Positions 1 to 9,592 of a stretch of DNA of 64,000 bases are shown piece by piece (positions within the stretch are counted from its first letter, which is position 1; each line of letters opens with the position of its first letter). The notes under the pieces were generated by a model. That model had not been told where the DNA came from, did no database searches, and saw nothing but the letters and a program-made list of their open reading frames with translations. The stretch is from positions 23,039,001 to 23,103,000 of the forward strand of contig CM076153.1 in assembly GCA_038025085.1 (NCBI GenBank). Reading direction: 5' to 3'. The position numbers and the translations under genes were made by a program. Source of the stretch: Tetragonia tetragonoides (Eukaryota; Streptophyta; Magnoliopsida; Caryophyllales; Aizoaceae).

Positions 1-370
1 TTTGAAATTTCCGGGGACATGTAGATTGATCGAGCCAGTGTGGTTGAATTTCTCCAGATGAGATTTGGGGGCTTTGGGAGGGATAAGGAGAGGAGAATTT
101 TGTGGCGCAATGCTGTATTTGCGATATTCTGGTGTCTTTGGCTTGAGAGGAATGCCTGGGTTTTCAATGCAGTGACCATTTCAGCTGATTTGCTTTGGGA
201 TAAGGTCACTTATCTAGCTTCATTATGGGTTAGAGCTGTAGGGGCATTTAGGAGTTACTCTATTACTACTATTCAGCGTAACTGGGCTAATATGTAACTG
301 TTGGTCGTAGAGGACATCTTGTTCTCCTCCTTGTACTTTTGGCGCTTCATTAATATATGCTTCATCTTTA
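1..370 (+). mobile_element. 3' relic of a LINE (non-LTR retrotransposon)
   Basis: An open frame at 40-297 encodes the tail of a plant L1-type polyprotein. It has the pattern found after the zf-RVT zinc finger: a tryptophan-rich stretch with the WLERN signature, then a helix with spaced leucines. The upstream reverse transcriptase is outside the window or lost, and a stop codon lies just before the open frame. The AT-rich tail to about 370 resembles a LINE 3' UTR. This is a dead fragment, not a host gene. Confidence 0.6.
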
Positions 371-1156
371 TCTGGACACTAAACTGACTGCTGTTATACC
401 CTGATGTCAAATTCTCTCACTTTTCCTTTGGTAGTTGTGAGATCACTGTTGTATCTGAGGAATAAGTCTTTCTGTATCTGATATTACCTTTGTAGTCGTT
501 TGTTTTTATTTGGGAAGTTGCACTTCCAGGGAAGTGGTATTTCCCATGAAAACTTCCCGGGAAGTAACCAAAGTTGTTTGTTGGCAATGGGAAGTAAAAC
601 TTCTTGCTGGAAGTCCTATTACCTAAGGGGACTTGGAAGTGATTACTCCATTTTGGGGGAAGTAGAACTTCCTGGGATGTCTCACTTCGTACAATAGTGT
701 CAATCAAACAACTTCCCTTTTTTCTACATGCCATGAACTTGCAGTTCCCATAAACAACCACTTATATGTGTCATTAGACAATATTTTTTACTAAAACTTT
801 GCTCATCGTCGGCCAATGGCTCAATTGCAGTTAAAACTTGAGGGTGGACTTCTAGATCTTGTGATGAGTAGAGAGACCATTGCTCACCCACGGCCTTGGG
901 CCCTTGACATCAATTTGGGACTCATCCTGAACACCAGAAATGATTTCATTTTCTTCCTGGGTGTGATCTGCTTTTTAGATCTCATCCATGCTTTTTCGAT
1001 TTTATGGGCACTCGAATCCGCAGCCCTGTTTTCCTTCCTCACAAAGCTTTCCATTTTCTTATTCGGTTGTCTCTGATGGCACAAGATGCCAAAGGTTGGA
1101 ACTTGGAAGGCAAAGGGGTGGGCAAGTAAAAAAGGTTGCATTTTGGACATAAAACG
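371..1156. other. Intergenic, with an ACTTCC/GGAAGT-rich tract
   Basis: No gene is recognised. Positions about 510-720 contain many copies of the hexamer ACTTCC in both orientations, some forming short palindromes. They are flanked by GTTTGTTT and its inverted form near 497 and 703. This looks like the interior of a small non-autonomous DNA transposon. Open frames on both strands through it are by-products of the repeat. Confidence 0.35.
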
Positions 1157-1158
1157 TA

Positions 1159-1595
1159 CTCCCTCCGTCCCGAATTAATTGTCACGTTTGACTATTGATG
1201 TCAAATTTAGCCGTTAATTTTGCGTATTAAATGTTGTTAATAGAGGCAAAAATATTATCTTCTGATAGAACTTTTCACTTTCACTACCAATCTTACCATA
1301 TGTTGTCCACTTGCAACTCATTATCTGCTTTACCTAATCAACCCTGAGTGGGTAGCTTGATTGGTAGGACTTCTAACTCTAAGATTCATTGTAGAGTTCA
1401 CTACTTCGAGTCTTTTAGGGCCAGTGGTGGTTGACATGACCGTTAACTTCAGGGTCCATGGAGTAAGTCATGCAAAGCCAGTGGACGCTTTCCTGGACAT
1501 TTTCCCACGTTATCAATTTTTTCCCCTTTCACCAAGTTCATGGTTAAAGTCGACCCTTAAAGTCAAACGTGACAATTAATTCCGGACGGAGAGAG
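1159..1595. mobile_element. Stowaway-like MITE (Tc1/mariner type)
   Basis: The left end starts CTCCCTCCGTCC and the right end is its inverted counterpart with few mismatches. The terminal inverted repeats extend about 33 bp, through the block AATTAATTGTCACGTTTGAC. TA dinucleotides flank both ends (1157-1158 and 1596-1597), the expected target duplication. At 437 bp it is longer than usual because a SINE has inserted into it. Confidence 0.88.
1335..1540 (+). mobile_element. tRNA-derived SINE inside the Stowaway-like MITE
   Basis: A degenerate pol III A box (GGGTAGCTTGATTGGTAGG) lies near 1350 and a weak B box (CTTCGAGTCT) near 1403. They are followed by the 3' body GTTAACTTCAGGG...CATGGAGTAAGTC. 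The same body recurs at about 1,998-2,040 and 13,833-13,865, so it is a family. Boundaries are approximate and I did not find a clean target duplication. Confidence 0.55.
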
Positions 1596-1770
1596 TATTG
1601 GTTTTATCCCAAAGTTCAGAACCTTTCCTATTTTTGCTGCGTACTAGTATAAGTTGTATGTATTTGTACTATTTTCATTTGACAAGTAAAGTTGAGTCCC
1701 CAAAACCAACAAGAAATAGTTTCGTGCCCCCAATTCTTTAGTTAGCCCCTTAACTTCCTCTCACAAGTAC
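1596..1770. other. Intergenic, nothing recognised
   Basis: AT-rich sequence between the Stowaway-like MITE and the next DNA transposon. No gene or structured signal is seen. Confidence 0.5.
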
Positions 1771-1957
1771 TAGGGCTATTCACGGTCCAAAACCGGACCG
1801 GTTTTGGAAAAAAAGAGACGACAGATCGGTCTTTATCTATTCACGTTATCGACCCAACCGGTCTAGACCGGACTGAAACTTGGTTTAGCCGGCCTAGGCA
1901 TTAGCCGGGTCGGTTCGGTCCAAAAGTCGGGTCTGGACCGAACGATGAACAATGCTA
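1771..1957. mobile_element. CCGG-rich hAT-like MITE
   Basis: The left end is TAGGGCTATTCACGGTCC and the right end is a degenerate inverted version near 1,940-1,957. The interior is full of ACCGGACC/GGTCCGGT words. A longer element with a similar left end and interior lies at 4,260-5,301. The target duplication is not clear. Confidence 0.5.
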
Positions 1958-1964
1958 CTCACGA

Positions 1965-2050
1965 CTCTCGGGCCACCAGGACATTTTCTTGGCCGTTAAC
2001 GTCAAGGCCCATTGGATTACGGGGCAAAGCCCGGATCAAAAAAGATTTTC
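1965..2050 (+). mobile_element. SINE 3' fragment
   Basis: It contains the block GGCCGTTAACGTCAAGGCCC and then GGGCAAAGCCCGG with a short A-rich tail. This is the same 3' body as the SINE at 1,335-1,540, without a recognisable pol III promoter, so it is a truncated copy. Confidence 0.5.
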
Positions 2051-2474
2051 TTTTACTACTCACGAGTAATATACAGGCACATAAGAGATATCATTAGGTA
2101 AGATCGTGTTTTAGAACTCTGTTCTTCTTCAAAATCCCTTTAGACTTCGCAAGTATGCGTTCAGATTCTGTTTTTTCTTCAAGTCCTAGTGCTTCAATGT
2201 GGTTTGAGAAAACTTGATGTGATCACCAGTATTTATTCGGAGGGGGGGGGGTTCTCTCACTAAAAGTGTGTTTTTTAGTTAAGGTATAGAATACTTGGTT
2301 TATAACACTAAGAGGTCTAATACTTGTTCACTACAATAGAGCCATGGAGGTATCTGGGGAAGTTATGCACCTCTTTCGTCTGAATAAGACATTAGCCTAA
2401 GATTTTTGTCAATGCCTACCTTGGCAGTTTGTCCATTATTTATATAAAAGTTTTGTTTTATGAAAGACGCTTTT
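2051..2474. other. Intergenic, nothing recognised
   Basis: AT-rich sequence with a G homopolymer near 2,242-2,251. No coding exon or transposon end was identified. Confidence 0.4.
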
Positions 2475-2838
2475 CTTAGTTCTTATCTTGCCCTGATGCA
2501 ATTGTACGTGTCTATTTGTAACCTATACGTAAATGTTGGTTTATATCTATACATTACACATTTACACTCTATGAAATTTACTGTTTGTAACCGAGTCATC
2601 AGGCATTGTATTACTTGTAACTGTCTGAGGAATTGTCTGCATATGTTCCTGTGCATCTTAGTTCTTATCTTGCCCTGATGCAATTGCACGTGTCTACTTG
2701 TAACCTATACATAAGTGTTTGTTTATATCTATACATTACACATTTACACTCCATCAAATTTACTGTTTGTAACTGAGTCATAAGGCATTGTATTACCCGT
2801 AACTGTTTGAGGGATTGTCTACATATGTTCCTGCGAAT
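2475..2838 (+). repeat. 182-bp tandem duplication
   Basis: The stretch beginning CTTAGTTCTTATCTTGCCCT at 2,475 starts again at 2,657. The two 182-bp units are adjacent and align along their length with scattered substitutions, about 90% identity by eye. Open frames across it are incidental. No other copy was noticed in the window. Confidence 0.85.
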
Positions 2839-4259
2839 GCACTAGTTGTGACTGAGTCATTTTTGTGCTTGTTGATCTTATTTGTCTTCACTGTAAGAGC
2901 ACTTCAGTACTTGATATTTTGCATACTCTTTCAGTTGCGAAGCTTAGGGTAGCTGGTGGGTCTGATTGTGATTTTCTCAACGAGGTCCTGCAGAGTGGAT
3001 TCTAAATGTGTGCAAGCGGTAGTTTTGGTACACCTGCATGGTTCGCAAGTTGCATAGTTCACTCGTATATGGCTGGAGCCGCTGGACAAACTAGGGGCTT
3101 CGGGATACCCCATGGAAGGTCCAGTCACCTGCAAGTTACAAATGCTTCCGATCCTGCCATTGCATACACAGAAAGTATTCTATGTGTTGGTGGCTGGTGG
3201 TCCAGAGTGAGAGAGGGCTGGCAGCCTGGCATTCTTTGCAAGAGCACTCCGGTTACTGGGTCTGTAGTTGATCACAAGAGTACTTGACCTATCCTGACTG
3301 TAGACTTTGGCTTAGTCCAACAGCATGTAGCACCTCTCATGAAGGACATGGGCAGAGACAAGAAACTCAAGCGGTTGCATTACATTTGGAGTTCATGATT
3401 GGCAAGTAATCTGTACCGTCCTCTTCTTTCTCTGAGTCACATTACTCCTGCCCTTGTATTTTACTCATCTTTTAGAGTATCTTGTGTTTGTGATGTTTTC
3501 TGTTATATGGATAAAAATACTTGAAAAATTGTAAAATTTTCTGATAAATGGATTTATTTTGTTTCAATATACCTGTTTCAGCTCACAAGTATTTTATTCT
3601 CTTTGGTTAAGCATATTCGTCAACTCAATTGCTTGGGACTTTGAATGTGACATTTTGTTCGTATGAAGAGTAGTTTCATTTGTTTATTTTAAACTGTTGG
3701 GAGATATATGAGTGAATCACCAGCTTGTTCTGGCAGAAATGATACAAATGAGGTTGTTGGTGATTTAGGGGTTTAATTATCTTCATGGGCATGGAGTAAG
3801 CATAGAGCAAATGGATAGAAGGAAACTACAAGAAATTGATGCTAGAACTCATTCTATTGAAGGGGAAGTAGATCGCTTTTCACAGTCACTCACATCTGCA
3901 TTCTATCGGAACTAGCTCGGCTTAGATTTAGTTTAGAATTCCTACAATTTTGTAAATCTGAGAATATGTAAGCTCTGGGATTCATAATTGATTATTCGAT
4001 GGATTCATTCCACTCATTAGTCCTAAATTTGATTTAAAATGGCTTCAGTCACTGCTCATTAGTCCTGTAATCCCCTGCTTTTCTTTGTGGCATTGATCAA
4101 AACTGGTGAGTTTCCAAAATCCAGTTTAACCCGGTTCACTTCTATATAAAACTTGACAAACATGTTTCCGAAAATGTTCTCCATTAGATGATGACATGTT
4201 CAAATTCTACATGTTATGTTGCTCATTGTTCCCCCCCCCCCTCCTCTCTCTACCTCTCC
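2839..4259. other. Intergenic with unclassified, mildly coding-like stretches
   Basis: Around 2,935-3,460 there is GC-richer sequence with short open frames that I could not assign to a family. Near 3,786-3,915 a short frame ending in TAG reads as a charged, coiled-coil-like tail (contains EQMDRRKLQEIDARTHSIE), but it has an in-frame stop upstream and no start or splice context I trust. These may be relics of a lost gene or parts of a non-coding transcript. Confidence 0.25.
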
Positions 4260-5301
4260 TAGGGTTGTGCACTTTCCGGTCCAAATCAGGTTTTTGACCG
4301 ACCCGGATCGGACCCGGACCGGCCAAGGCCGGACCGGGGGCTACCGGTCTCCGGTTTACCTTTTCTTTTTGGCCGAGTCTCGGTCCATCCCGGTCCAAAG
4401 ACCGCGGTCTCCGGGTTCAGACCGGACCGGACCGGTTTGGCAGTAATCAGTATAAAATTTTTTAAAAATATTTTTTGATTTATTTTTCCTTCTTCTATAC
4501 GTGCTTTATCTTCATTGTTCACCAACAATTTCTCTTGCCTTTGTATAATCACAGACCCTCACTAATTGGGAACACAAAACTTAGGGGGAAAAAAAAGCTT
4601 GAAAGAGAGAGAATAGTGAACATAGAATTACATACCCATTTCACCAAATATATACACCTAGACTACCCATTCAACCACAAATCTGATTCCCTTCTTACTC
4701 ATAACTTTCCCCACTAAATTAATTTGGGGGTCAATGTAAATTAAAAGCAAAACCCAGATATGTTTGCTGATTTTTGTTCTCTTTAACCATAGATCTTACC
4801 CTTTCCCCCATGTTCTGCTCTTCTTATCCTCTTTTTTCATCGTATTTGACATAGATCTTCTCGGCTTCCTCTTCGTCTTCCCATAGATCGCTTCATAGAA
4901 TAGCTTCTCTGCTAGGTGGGTAAATTTCATTTTGATTCTATTCAGGATAGATAGATTTTGATTGAGAGGGTCTTGCATGCTGAAAAGAAAGCGAAAGATG
5001 AGGGAGGAGGCCCATGAAGGAGGCTCTGGTTGTCTGGTATGTTGAGAGGAGAGAGAAAGTTGAGCTAGGGTTTCCTTTTATTTAGAGCAATAAAGCTTCA
5101 GCATAAAAAAGAGAAAAAAAAAATAAATTTAAAAAGAGCTGACTGGTCTCACCGGTCAAGTCCAGGTTTTGACCGGAACGGCCGGTCCGGGTCGGTCAAA
5201 TGACCGGAGTTGCCCGGTCCGGTCACCGGTCCTAAGTTTTAATTTTTCCGGTCTTTGGTCCGGTCCGGGTCGGTCCGGGTTTGGATCGGTGTGCAGCCCT
5301 A
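4260..5301. mobile_element. CCGG-rich hAT-like non-autonomous DNA transposon
   Basis: The left end is TAGGGTTGTGCACTTTCCGG, and the right end, read inverted, is TAGGGCTGCACACCGATCC. Both subterminal regions (4,275-4,440 and 5,140-5,285) are packed with alternating GGACCGG/CCGGTCC words. The middle is AT-rich and non-coding. I could not find an 8-bp target duplication, so the exact borders are uncertain. Confidence 0.6.
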
Positions 5302-5817
5302 TTAGTCCTCCCCTGTTGTAGGCGAAGTCATGAAATCATCCAGCTCTGTATAGGATAGACTCGATCCGATAGCATACACAAGTCATGTGTGTGGATTCTT
5401 TTGTTCCTAGGGTTTGAGAAAGTCCAGATGTGTATCGAGTTTACTCTGAATCAACAGAGTTGCTGTTTTGCGAACTCGTTGGACTGTAAGATCTCCTTTT
5501 CATATACAGCCATGTAGTGATTGCTTCTCTTCTCAGAATTTCATTTCATTTATAGTTTATAAATCGGGTTCCGGTGCTCTGTACATAATTTGTTATTGAG
5601 CCTTGCAATCCTGTCGAACTCTGCAGGATTAAGAAAATAAGCCTGAACTGCCAACAGGATTCCAAAACCCAGGAGAACCAAAACCATTCTACTTGGGAAA
5701 TGTTGCCCATTTCTTAATTTTTCATGTTTCCTTTCTATTATTGACTAATGAGATTTTTCAGCAGAGTGTCTGCTATAGTGGACAAGCTTTATTGGACCAA
5801 AAATGGAAAGATATGAG
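5302..5817. other. Intergenic, nothing recognised
   Basis: No gene, RNA or transposon end recognised. The sequence runs into the TRIM target site at 5,818. Confidence 0.4.
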
Positions 5818-5822
5818 AATAC

Positions 5823-6635
5823 TGTTGGGATTTTTGACCCACACAACAAATCCCTCCGATTACAACCCGAACACTCTAATACCGATTGCGGAATTAACAA
5901 TAAAATACAGAAAATAACACACAATAATCAACACCAAATATAACGTGAAACTCCTCAATTGGGGAAAAAACCACGGGCCAAACCGACAACTAATCCACTA
6001 ATATCAAACCAATAGTGATTACAATGTCGATACCATCACATCTACAACCAGGTAAACTACACAACTCCTAGTACAAACGGCTCAGTACAATATCAATACC
6101 ACCCGATTGACACTACTACCAAAATACTAGGATTGACACAAATACCTGTGGTAGGAATCCGTTGGTTTTACGTTCGAACCAACAAACCCCTCATTCACCA
6201 CCTAATTAGGTCTCCCCCTAATTAGGAATTTCCTCTTCATCTTCTCGGCTTGTAGAGCGACTCAGCATCCGGAGCACTCTCCCTCTCACAAGCTCTTTTT
6301 ATGACTGACTGGCGACTTTCGCCTCTCACTTTGTGGCTACCGTGCCCTCATATTGGGACCTTACGGCACACCCTTCTCGCAATGCACTCTGTCCCTTTTA
6401 TTAGCTTGTTCCTCGCGTCTAATTCTCATCTAATTGACCTAGCCCATTAAGTCACAATAATGGACTACAAGACAAACAACCAAAGAAGCCCAAAACTCAA
6501 ATATGGACATCACCCTCTAGCCGCAACATTACGGATCAAAGCATATTTCGGTTTTACCTTTCCACCTCTTTTTCTTTTACTTTTTTTTTCTTTTATCTTT
6601 TTGGTGTTTAACATAAATCGGGATACCTCCCAACA
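5823..6635 (-). repeat. 3' LTR of the TRIM
   Basis: 813-bp terminal repeat. Compared with its partner it lacks about 26 bp near the position matching 7,298-7,322. It also carries scattered substitutions, so the insertion is not very recent. Confidence 0.88.
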
Positions 6636-6795
6636 AATCTCCCCCATTACAATTTGTGGAGATCAAACCTAGATCCGCTTCTTGTTCCAATGTCCATCAA
6701 CACGAACTCACTATCGCCGGATCTTCTGTGTGTGTCTTCATCGCCTGTAACCATGAGTGCTCCCAAGATCACAAACCATAAGCTCTAATACAACT

Positions 6796-7627
6796 TGTTG
6801 GGATTTTTGATCCACACAACAAATCCCTCCGATTACGACCCGAACACTCTAATACCAATTGCGGAATTAACAATAAAATACAGAAAACAACACACAATAA
6901 TCAACACCAAATATAACGTGGAAACCCCTCAATTGGGGAAAAAACCACGGGCCAAACTGACAACTAATCCACTAATATCAAACCAATAGTGATTATAATG
7001 TCGATACCATCACATCTACAACCAGGTAAACTACACAACTCCTAGTACAAGCGGCTCAGTACAATATCAATACCACCCGATTGACACTACTACCAAAATA
7101 CTAGGATTGACACAAATACCTGTTGTAGGAATCCGTTGGTTTTACACCCGAAATAACAAACCCCCCATTCACCACCTAATTAGGTCTCTCCCTAATTAGG
7201 AATTTCCTCTTCATCTTCTCGGCTTGTAGGGCGGCTCAGCATCCGGAGCACTTTTCCTTTTACAAGCTCTTTTTATGACTGACTGACGACTTGCTCTCAT
7301 AGCCTCGCTGTCGTCTCTGTCGCCTCTCACTTTGTGGCTACCGTGCCCTCATATTGGGACCTTACGGCACACCCTTCTCGCAGTGCACTCTGTCCCTTTT
7401 ATTAGCTTGTTCCTTGCGTCTAATTGTCATCTAATTGACCTAGCCCATTAAGTCACAATAATGGACTACAAGACAAACAACCAAAGAAGCCCAAAACTCA
7501 AATATGGACATCACCCTCTAGCCGCAACATTACCGATCGAAGCATATTTCGGTTTTACCTTTCCACCTCTTTTTCTTTTACTTTTATTTTTTTTGGTGTT
7601 TAACACAAATTGGGATACCTCCCAACA
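6796..7627 (-). repeat. 5' LTR of the TRIM
   Basis: 832-bp terminal repeat, the upstream LTR in element orientation because the primer-binding-like site abuts it at 6,784-6,795. Confidence 0.88.
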
Positions 7628-7632
7628 AATAC

Positions 7633-8021
7633 AGTCATGTGAGCTGATGTGGGTTCTCCTTATATTAAGCTGCTTCTGTAGTATTCACTGCATATGGAGA
7701 AACCGTCCATTTGCCTCAATTCCAAATTATTCTCTTTTCCTCTTATATTAACTTAACCTGGGGGTAGAAAAATCCTAGACATGTAGCCAATTATTCTGTC
7801 AGTGTCAACTGCTTCCTTGTCACCCAAAAGCTACAAATTTTCTGCCACCATCTCCATTGTTTTATTTATTTATTAATTTTATTTTTATTTTTTATTTTTA
7901 TTTCTGGTTATGTTTTTGGGTAATTCTGTATTCAATGGATATTCAACCTTTTCTCTTCACCCTCCCTCCATGTATTCTCTGGTATCTCTGTTTTTTTAAT
8001 GTCTGCTCCATTTTCTTTCTG
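7633..8021. other. Intergenic, T-rich low complexity
   Basis: Long T-rich runs near 7,857-7,920 and 7,990-8,035. Open frames here are phenylalanine/leucine-rich artefacts. No gene seen. Confidence 0.5.
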
Positions 8022-8190
8022 TTTTTTTTTTTGGTATTTATTTTGGGGTTTTATATTCAGTCTTGAAATTAACGACCAGGAATATCTCTAATGGCCCTAA
8101 GGAAACTCAAACTTGAGACCTTTGGAATAGATATCAAAGGTCTTACCAATTGAGGTAGTGACATGATGACCCCTTTTAATCATTGCATAT
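8022..8190 (-). mobile_element. SINE in minus orientation
   Basis: On the minus strand there is an A-box-like block (ACCTCAATTGGTAAGACC), then a B-box-like block (GGTCTCAAGTTTGAGTTTCC), then a TCGTTAATTTCAAGAC body. It ends in a poly-A tail, seen as the T run at 8,022-8,032. The body resembles the 3' end of the SINE near 1,335. Borders are approximate. Confidence 0.6.
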
Positions 8191-8236
8191 GCACTTAAAA
8201 GATCCATAGATATGAATGTTAGAGAATCATTTGAGT

Positions 8237-8454
8237 GACCCTAAAAGGGGTAGTGGAGTTGGTCGTGGAGTTAATATTTCATGATAAAGGTTATGGATTC
8301 AATTTTCACTAGGCTTCTTTTCTGAGCCTATCTACAAGATATATCTTGTTGGCTTACCTGGTGTGTGTGGTTTGCAGGCTATTGCATACACTCGGGGTTT
8401 ATCCGGTGCACATTTAAAGAGTAGTGGCAGAGGGTTTCTCGTATCTAAAAATAA
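8237..8454 (+). mobile_element. tRNA-derived SINE, full length with target duplication
   Basis: A 218-bp insert flanked by a perfect 14-bp duplication AGAATCATTTGAGT (8,223-8,236 and 8,455-8,468). It has an A box near GGGTAGTGGAGTTGG and a B-box-like GGTTATGGATTCAATTT. The 3' part is TTGCAGGCTATTGCATACACT and it ends in a short A-rich tail. It sits about 180 bp upstream of the TATA box of the DUF241 gene at 8,726, so it is now part of that gene's promoter region. Confidence 0.85.
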
Positions 8455-8630
8455 AGAATCATTTGAGTAATGATTGACAGAAGGCAATTAAACAATATTT
8501 CGGCTCTCTATTAGAATGTAACTGGACGGCTGTTGCCCATCTTATGAGTGTTACCATAAAGAAACTAGATAATTTGTCTGACAGTCTTGGTACAGAGTTC
8601 AGTGAGCAGCATCCTTCTGGTCTTACCATC

Positions 8631-8640
8631 TTATAAATAG
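8631..8640 (+). promoter_or_regulatory. TATA box of the DUF241 gene at 8,726
   Basis: TTATAAATAG lies about 90 bp before the ATG at 8,726. The other + strand paralogue has CTATAAATAG at nearly the same distance, which supports this as the core promoter. Confidence 0.65.
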
Positions 8641-8725
8641 GTAGAACCAAACACTTAGCTATGGAAATCACAACTCCAATAAGGATCTTAAGAGACTTCA
8701 TTATTCACTGTAAAACCATAAAAAC

Positions 8726-9592
8726 ATGGATGCCTCTTCTCATCCAGCTAGGTCTGTTAGTATGCCCTCCAGATACCACCACAAATCTCTCCAAGTTGTC
8801 GAGGAAGCATTAAACAAAATGAGATCCCAAGATTTCTTAATGACTTCAATGTCGGGTTCTGTAGGATCCGAAACTATTCAGTTCGGCCTCCTTAGCCTTG
8901 TAAAGCTCTATAGTTACTTCCATGAGCTCATTCTTTCTCCTTCCACCCAACAAGCCCTTGTCCACCTCTGTCGGGAAAAAGTTGAAGAAGCCCTTGATGA
9001 TTCAGTGGGGTTGCTTGATATGTGCACTAGTTGTGGAAACCTGATGTTAGGGCTGAAGGAGCAAGTGTACCAGCTGCAATCTGCCATTCGAAGGAAGGGA
9101 TATGAGAGTATCGAGAATGCAAGTAGTATATACTTGGGTTTTAGGAGAAGGATGACAAAGGAAGTAGCAAAATGCCTTCGAGGGCTGAAGCAAATGGAGA
9201 GCAAGTGTGTATTGCTTGTTGCATTGCCTGATCTTGATCCCCGTTTAGCTATGATAGTTAGGGTTCAAAGAGAGATTTATGCTGTCACGATTAATGTCTT
9301 TAGGTCTCTCTTTATGTTCTTGTCTATGCCAACAAAGGGAAGTGGTTGGACATTGATCTCAAAATTACTCATAAAAGGTTCACGAACTTCAAGAAGGACC
9401 TGCAAGATCTTAAATGAGGTTAGCAGGGTTGATGTAGCCCTTACAAGTGATAATGTACTAGACATGCAGCTGGTGGTAGCGAGATTACATTCACTCGATG
9501 CCAGCATCCAATGTATTGAGGGGAAGTTAGAGAGCCTCTCGAAGCGCCTGGTGAAAACTAGAGTTTCCCTATTAAACATCCTTACTTGTTGA
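8726..9592 (+). CDS. BPS1-like (DUF241) protein, copy 1
   Basis: Intact single-exon gene of 288 aa. The family (DUF241, called BPS1-like after Arabidopsis BYPASS1) is plant-specific and mostly helical, and its biochemical role is not established. Visible family marks are the N-terminal ARSVSMPSRYHHKS motif; a central LVKLYSYFHELILSPSTQQA segment; the block around residues 85-105 with DDSVGLLDMC; the LQSAIRRKG motif near residue 115; and the conserved end RVSLLNILTC. The start is the ATG directly before MDASSHPARS, downstream of a TATA box. Single-exon structure is usual for this family. It shares orientation and end motif with the gene at 11,967 and forms a separate subgroup from the four minus-strand copies. 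Family assignment is firm; function is unknown. Confidence 0.88.
   Translation: MDASSHPARSVSMPSRYHHKSLQVVEEALNKMRSQDFLMTSMSGSVGSETIQFGLLSLVKLYSYFHELILSPSTQQALVHLCREKVEEALDDSVGLLDMCTSCGNLMLGLKEQVYQLQSAIRRKGYESIENASSIYLGFRRRMTKEVAKCLRGLKQMESKCVLLVALPDLDPRLAMIVRVQREIYAVTINVFRSLFMFLSMPTKGSGWTLISKLLIKGSRTSRRTCKILNEVSRVDVALTSDNVLDMQLVVARLHSLDASIQCIEGKLESLSKRLVKTRVSLLNILTC

Larger units (their letters stand above)
5823..7627 (-). mobile_element. Complete TRIM (miniature LTR retrotransposon)
   Basis: Two direct repeats (5,823-6,635 and 6,796-7,627) both begin TGTTGGGATTTTTGA and end CCTCCCAACA. They enclose only 160 bp. A perfect 5-bp duplication AATAC flanks the element (5,818-5,822 and 7,628-7,632). 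Read on the minus strand, a primer-binding-like site (TTGTATTAGAGC, close to the initiator-Met-tRNA consensus TGGTATCAGAGC) follows the LTR at 6,796, and a GGGGGAGATT polypurine tract precedes the other LTR. That fixes the orientation as minus. There is no coding capacity, so it must be mobilised in trans. Confidence 0.9.

Noticed and set aside
417..761. 114-codon minus-strand frame
   Set aside because: Arises from the ACTTCC-rich repeat tract; composition follows the repeat.
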